NCBI GenBank assembly: GCA_034401135.1
Contig: JAWZSP010000004.1
Location: 3,286,001-3,350,000, forward strand
Direction of reading: 5' to 3'
DNA length: 64,000 nt
Source: Volutella citrinella
Taxonomy: Eukaryota; Ascomycota; Sordariomycetes; Hypocreales; Nectriaceae
Part shown: positions 59,601-64,000 of the stretch, one piece after another
Numbering within the stretch: position 1 is the stretch's first letter
How the letters are laid out: each line of letters begins with the position of its first letter
The notes under the pieces: model-generated
What the model saw: only the letters and a program-made list of their open reading frames with translations
Databases searched by the model: none
What the model was told of the DNA's origin: nothing
Position numbers and translations under genes: made by a program

Positions 59601-62600
59601 ATAATAGACCGTGGTCCAGCTTCAATGGTGCCCGTGGGTGGAGACTGGCGCCCTAGCTCAGCAGCATCGAAGGCACAACGAAGGCGGAAGTTGTTGGCTC
59701 GCTGTCCTTGCGCATTTGGATCATGAGTGGAGAACTGCTCGGTCAGTTCGGTAGAATGTACGACAAGGCATTCTGCGGGATGGGGAGAAAAGGGCTAGTC
59801 CGTCTATGCGGTGACGAGCCTTGCATGCCACATACTCGTCTTCAAACACTAGAGTCTGGGGGGATCGTAGACCGATCCCGGACAAGGGGGGGGGACGTGC
59901 AGCTCGTACGTCTTTCGGTGTTGGGAATAAGGAGCCGGCACGATGGCAACATATCACTTGACTGCGACTCCATGTGCCAGGGTGTTGAAATGCGCCACTC
60001 AATGTCCGATGTGGATGCATGGCTTTGAGAACTTGTGGCTATCGGCAAGGCCGCAGTTGGGTCAAAATAGGGCCTTAGGGCAGCAGCTGTGGGCTGTGTC
60101 TTCAATGTTGGCTAGCTTCTCGATCAGCCCTGGAGGCAAGGCGTAGTCGATGCAATGGCGGGCCGCCGCAACGCATGGGCCGCAGCAATGGCCGCATGAG
60201 GCACACAGCGGGAGGACCCTAGGGCTACCATCTAGACAGGCAGCCATCACGGCCATCCATTTCGAGAAGGATGAATGAAGCCGTTAGTCGGTTGAAGAGG
60301 TGTGGGTGGTGGGTGGTTGCGCCAACTACCAACAGATGCCAAGCCGTGCGACTCTAGGGATCCTGCAACCGCGATGGCATGGATCATGCTGGCTTGATGG
60401 GGATGTTGATCCGAGAGAGTAGCGCGGCAAACCAAACAATTGATTAGAGAGGTGCGTGACGATCTGTGCGAGCTAGCGAGAAGGCCTGTCTAAAGCGCGG
60501 ACGGGGAGCTGATCCTGGTGTGCCGGCGACAAGAGCCGCAGCCACGAGAGGGCGGAATCAAACATGATAGTCCGAGATGCCGTCCAAGATCCTTGGGGGG
60601 GGGAGGGTCCAGGGCGTCAACGGTTGCATGAATCACTAAATTGGCAGCCGAGGCGCCATCCGCCGTGAATGTGGGAGAGTGGAATCCTGGGCGGGCGGGC
60701 GGGAAAGCGAGCCAAAGTCTTCACTGGCGTGTTCATGACAGCAACCCATGGCGTTGCAGGCGCGACTTCCTTGAGTGTGTGCGTGTGAAGCAGGTTGCAT
60801 CCTCGTACAGCCGCGCGCAAGCACGCCAGGGGTGGGGTAGATACGGCCCCACAGTGCGCGTTCCTGATCGGCAGGAGCACTGTAGCCGCCTAGCGCAGAA
60901 GCGTGTCACAGTGCAAATGTCAAGGCCATTCACCCCAAGGAAAATCCAGCCCTGACGCCTGCCCGTTCAACAGCATCACCCTACAAGGGGAAATAGCTCC
61001 CTTGTATTCACCGCTGCCAGTAGTGCCTGTTTGTTTGGCTTGCGTGAACGCAGGGTATCCGTTTGGGAAGGTACGAAGCCAAACCCACTTGCCCTAAGGT
61101 AGGTACGTTGCTTGTGAGTGGGCTTGGGATTTTGGGAATGGACGGATACGATGTGTTGGCCCGATCCCGTGGCCATGGACATATCCGGCAATGACTCTCG
61201 CTCCCTCTCCATCTCTCTAAGACGGGCCCAGCTACCTACCAACCTAGGCGACCGCGGCTCCATCTTTCGTGGAGTTTGGTCAACCGCTCTGGTTCAGATT
61301 AGCCGCTGGTACGATGCAACGACAGGCGATGTCCGGGGCTGGCCTTTTCATCCGGCTCTGGATCCAGTTCGCCACCAACAAAGACTTGGGCTTCGAGACC
61401 AACTGTTGCTAAGGATTGTACGCCCTCATGGTTTCTGATCCGAGTTCCGGACTAAACAAGCCGCAAACCCCCCTTAGCTTCTGCCTCGCTGGAACCAAAA
61501 TGGACGAATCTCATCCGGTACAAAGTACACACTCAGAATACAACAGTCAAACACGATGAAGAGGTGACAGCGAGGTCGTACTAGTACTTGCCCCAAGTGA
61601 TGCACCATCAGCTGGGGTTCTGTAAAGAGGATAACGCTCCCTGATTCGAGGATAATGGCCCCTGGAAGGACAAAGACGTACCCGCAATGTATGCCCTGGT
61701 GACGCAAAGGCCATCCACTACCAAGCTGATGCGACCGCCACTGCATACTCAGCTGTCGTCTTGTTGCAGTTGTCGATTTCTGCATGAGCCAGGCTGATGG
61801 GCGCAACCCGGGCTGATGTTGGCTCTGCGCAGTCGTTCCCTCGGTGTGCCGTCGGCGGTCCACGCGCATATGGATGGACCATGTGCTGGCACGGATACCA
61901 CCACGAGCGCGATTACCCCAGTAAAACCAAGCAGCGAAGGCGGACGACGCCCGGCAGGGCTGGTGCCTATGGAGAGTCGAATGAAGCAACGCCTCGTTGG
62001 CATTCGGTCATCAAGCCATGAAAGTAGTTCTTGGTGGCGGCGACCCGGGCCCCTGATTTTCTTCAACGGCCCTATCATTTTCGATAACTATTCCCTGCTG
62101 CCGATATATCACCATGCGCAAATACACTTCGTCGTGGCTATTCCACAAGGGACACTATTGACTTTACTCGGGGATCATGTGCAACACTGCGGGTTCCACC
62201 GGGCGTCAACGCCTCCAGCTGCTAGGCGGAGGAGACAGCAGCAGCAGCAGCCGTGCCGTCGAGAGGATGGGATAGCTACGCAATCCACCCAATCCTTTTA
62301 GGCGCACCCACACACACCCACTACACTCGGGGAGACTTGTAGTTGACACATGCCAGACGTCAGAGCAACAAGAGTGCACCCAGGGGTGATATGAATGCAT
62401 TTACTCCCCCTTTGGGAGCGGCCATGACGTCGTGATACATGCTGGCACGATGTTTTCTTCTCAATTTTGTACGGCCTGTTGGGCCAAACGATGGATACTA
62501 GTTGAAGTGGAGGGATATTTCGGACGCGGGAGCTTCCTGCCGGTGTGACTGATGTGCTGAATGGCAGGGTGGTTGACGATACGGGGTGCACAGCTTCACA

Positions 62601-64000
62601 CCCTTCAGTACGCACACACAGGCGCACACACGCACGCGCACACACATACACCCGGCTTCCACAGGCATCATGATCAACATGCAACACGCCCGCTCATCCT
62701 TCCCTTCTTACGAGGCCACCCGTGTTTTGTTGGAGACGATCGGAGGTCAGGAGGGACAAGACGGCGGTCCGGGCTGTCACTCGCACACGTCCAACGACAT
62801 AGCTTGCAATCAAACCTGCCTGGTCCGTACTCATCACGCTCGACCGGTCCAACAACGGCCGTAGGCAAGAGCCCTTCCCTTTGCAGCAGGTGGTGGAGGG
62901 TCAAAATGAGCGCAGGTGTAGTCGTATCGCTCAAGGCTCGGAGCGAACCATGGCTCCGTCCTGTGCCGCGCTGACCTGGGCATCGGAGCAAGTAGGATGG
63001 GAGAACAATAGCAACGGGTGTTGCGAGTATCAAGACAACTACCTCGCACGGGTGTGAACCCTACCCATCTTGGCCATGTCACCTTGTGGATGTGCAACCT
63101 TCCCTGGCATCTACCACTGCATGGCAGCCGTTTGCATCACAAAGCATCACCAGCGTCCGGCTGCGCTGGCCCCCATCCCTACGCCTCACGACCATTGACA
63201 GGCCATGCTGCCTCGTGGGCTGCAATGTTCTGCTTCGGGTGCGGCAGAGCGGCCCCTCCCTTGCGCTTCCTCCATTCTCTTCTAGCTGTAAAGGGCTCAT
63301 CATCCGCTGATGCAAGCATCAGCTGCCCAGCGAGCGAGTCGGCCGTCTTCCATCCCGATCATGGCCTAGGCCGCGCCCTTGGTCATGGCACCAAGGCAGA
63401 CTGGAGGAGTCGCGGACTGGCAGACACGGACGTGGCCATTGACACGAGTAGAGATACATGGACGACACGGGTTCGGCGGGCGAAAACAGACGTATTTCAC
63501 ACGCACCGCATCGCACCGCTTGTGTCAAGAAAAGGGTTGCGTGCGTTTCTTGGCCCCCGGTCCTGTCGCGGCTGCAGTTGGTTTCGTCTGGATGGCTGCC
63601 AACGCCAAAGCCCCCCCCGCTACCACTCATGCATTGGTGGACCGCCGGCACTTTGACGTAGGGATCGATGGAGGCTGCCCAACAAGCCATTGACTAGGCT
63701 GCCGCTTCGGGGGCCTGTGGTTCTGGCAAAGGGCTCTCTCGACGCCTTCACTGCCCCCCTTTTCCCACATTTTGCTTCCTCCCCCTCTGCGTCTGCGGCC
63801 TTTGCGGGGACGGACAGCCTCGCCTGGCCCTGCACCGCACAGTGGGCAGTGGCCCAGCGGCCGGCGACTAACAACACACTCCCTCAACTTCCCAAACCCA
63901 CACCCCTCCCCCCCCCTCCCTCCACCTCCAACCAACACTAACTAAGTAACTAACCAACCCTTACTCCCTGACCAACCTAGTTCCCAGTCTTTCGACAACG
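56601..64000. other. Gene-poor right end, no supported gene
   Basis: About 7.4 kb without a defensible gene. Frames of up to 212 codons occur but overlap each other on both strands. Minor elements are a perfect hairpin CTACCTATCTAGGTAG at 58316-58331, G runs of 8-9 near 59263, 59886 and 60597, and a CA-rich alternating tract (CACACACGCACGCGCACACA) at about 62620-62650. The 56626-56907 frame is the least unlikely of the coding candidates and is discussed as rejected. Confidence 0.5.

Overview
The window looks like nuclear DNA of a filamentous ascomycete, probably a Sordariomycete and possibly Hypocreales; the sequence alone does not fix the species. The reasons are short introns (about 49-90 bp) with GTRNGT donors and CTRAC branch sites, gene-by-gene similarity to familiar filamentous-fungal families (NoxA, Ssb-type Hsp70, Kre33, Sym1), GC-rich intergenic DNA that opens long spurious reading frames, and monocistronic genes on both strands. 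I saw no tRNA, rRNA or CRISPR array.

Left part (1-14.1 kb), housekeeping genes: an RNA cytidine acetyltransferase (KRE33/NAT10 type), a mitochondrial COX24/mS38-like protein, a Sym1/Mpv17-type inner-membrane protein, a four-helix membrane protein of unknown function, and the superoxide-generating NADPH oxidase NoxA. Exon-intron structures could be worked out for all of them and give full-length products.

Middle left (about 16.9-24.1 kb), a graveyard of mobile or repetitive DNA: broken Ty1/copia integrase and reverse-transcriptase pieces, a possible Helitron-helicase piece, and a large broken SNF2-like helicase gene with a nonsense codon, an 11-bp duplication frameshift and a truncated 3' end. 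A second diverged piece of the same family lies upstream.

Middle (24.9-48.8 kb), a second gene-rich block: a ribosome-associated Hsp70 (Ssb), a small Tyr/Ser/Asn-rich protein, an 844-codon membrane-anchored disordered protein whose frame carries an internal TAG, an F-box/WD-type protein, a SprT-like metalloprotease-domain protein, a major facilitator transporter and a glutamate-carboxypeptidase-II-like M28 peptidase. A 123-bp, nearly perfect inverted copy of Ssb exon 3 lies about 1.8 kb upstream of the Ssb start.

Right part (48.8-64 kb), gene-poor: only a 94-residue protein and an F-box-like protein are supported, and the last 7.4 kb hold no gene I can defend. The genes do not form an operon or biosynthetic cluster; they are independent units, several sharing divergent promoter regions (8.5-10.9, 33.4-34.4 and 44.3-46.3 kb) or convergent 3' ends (11.6-12.3 and 41.5-42.3 kb). 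The points most worth a second look are the Ssb exon copy, the in-frame TAG, the SNF2-like relic and a predicted 57-bp GC-AG intron in the COX24-like gene.
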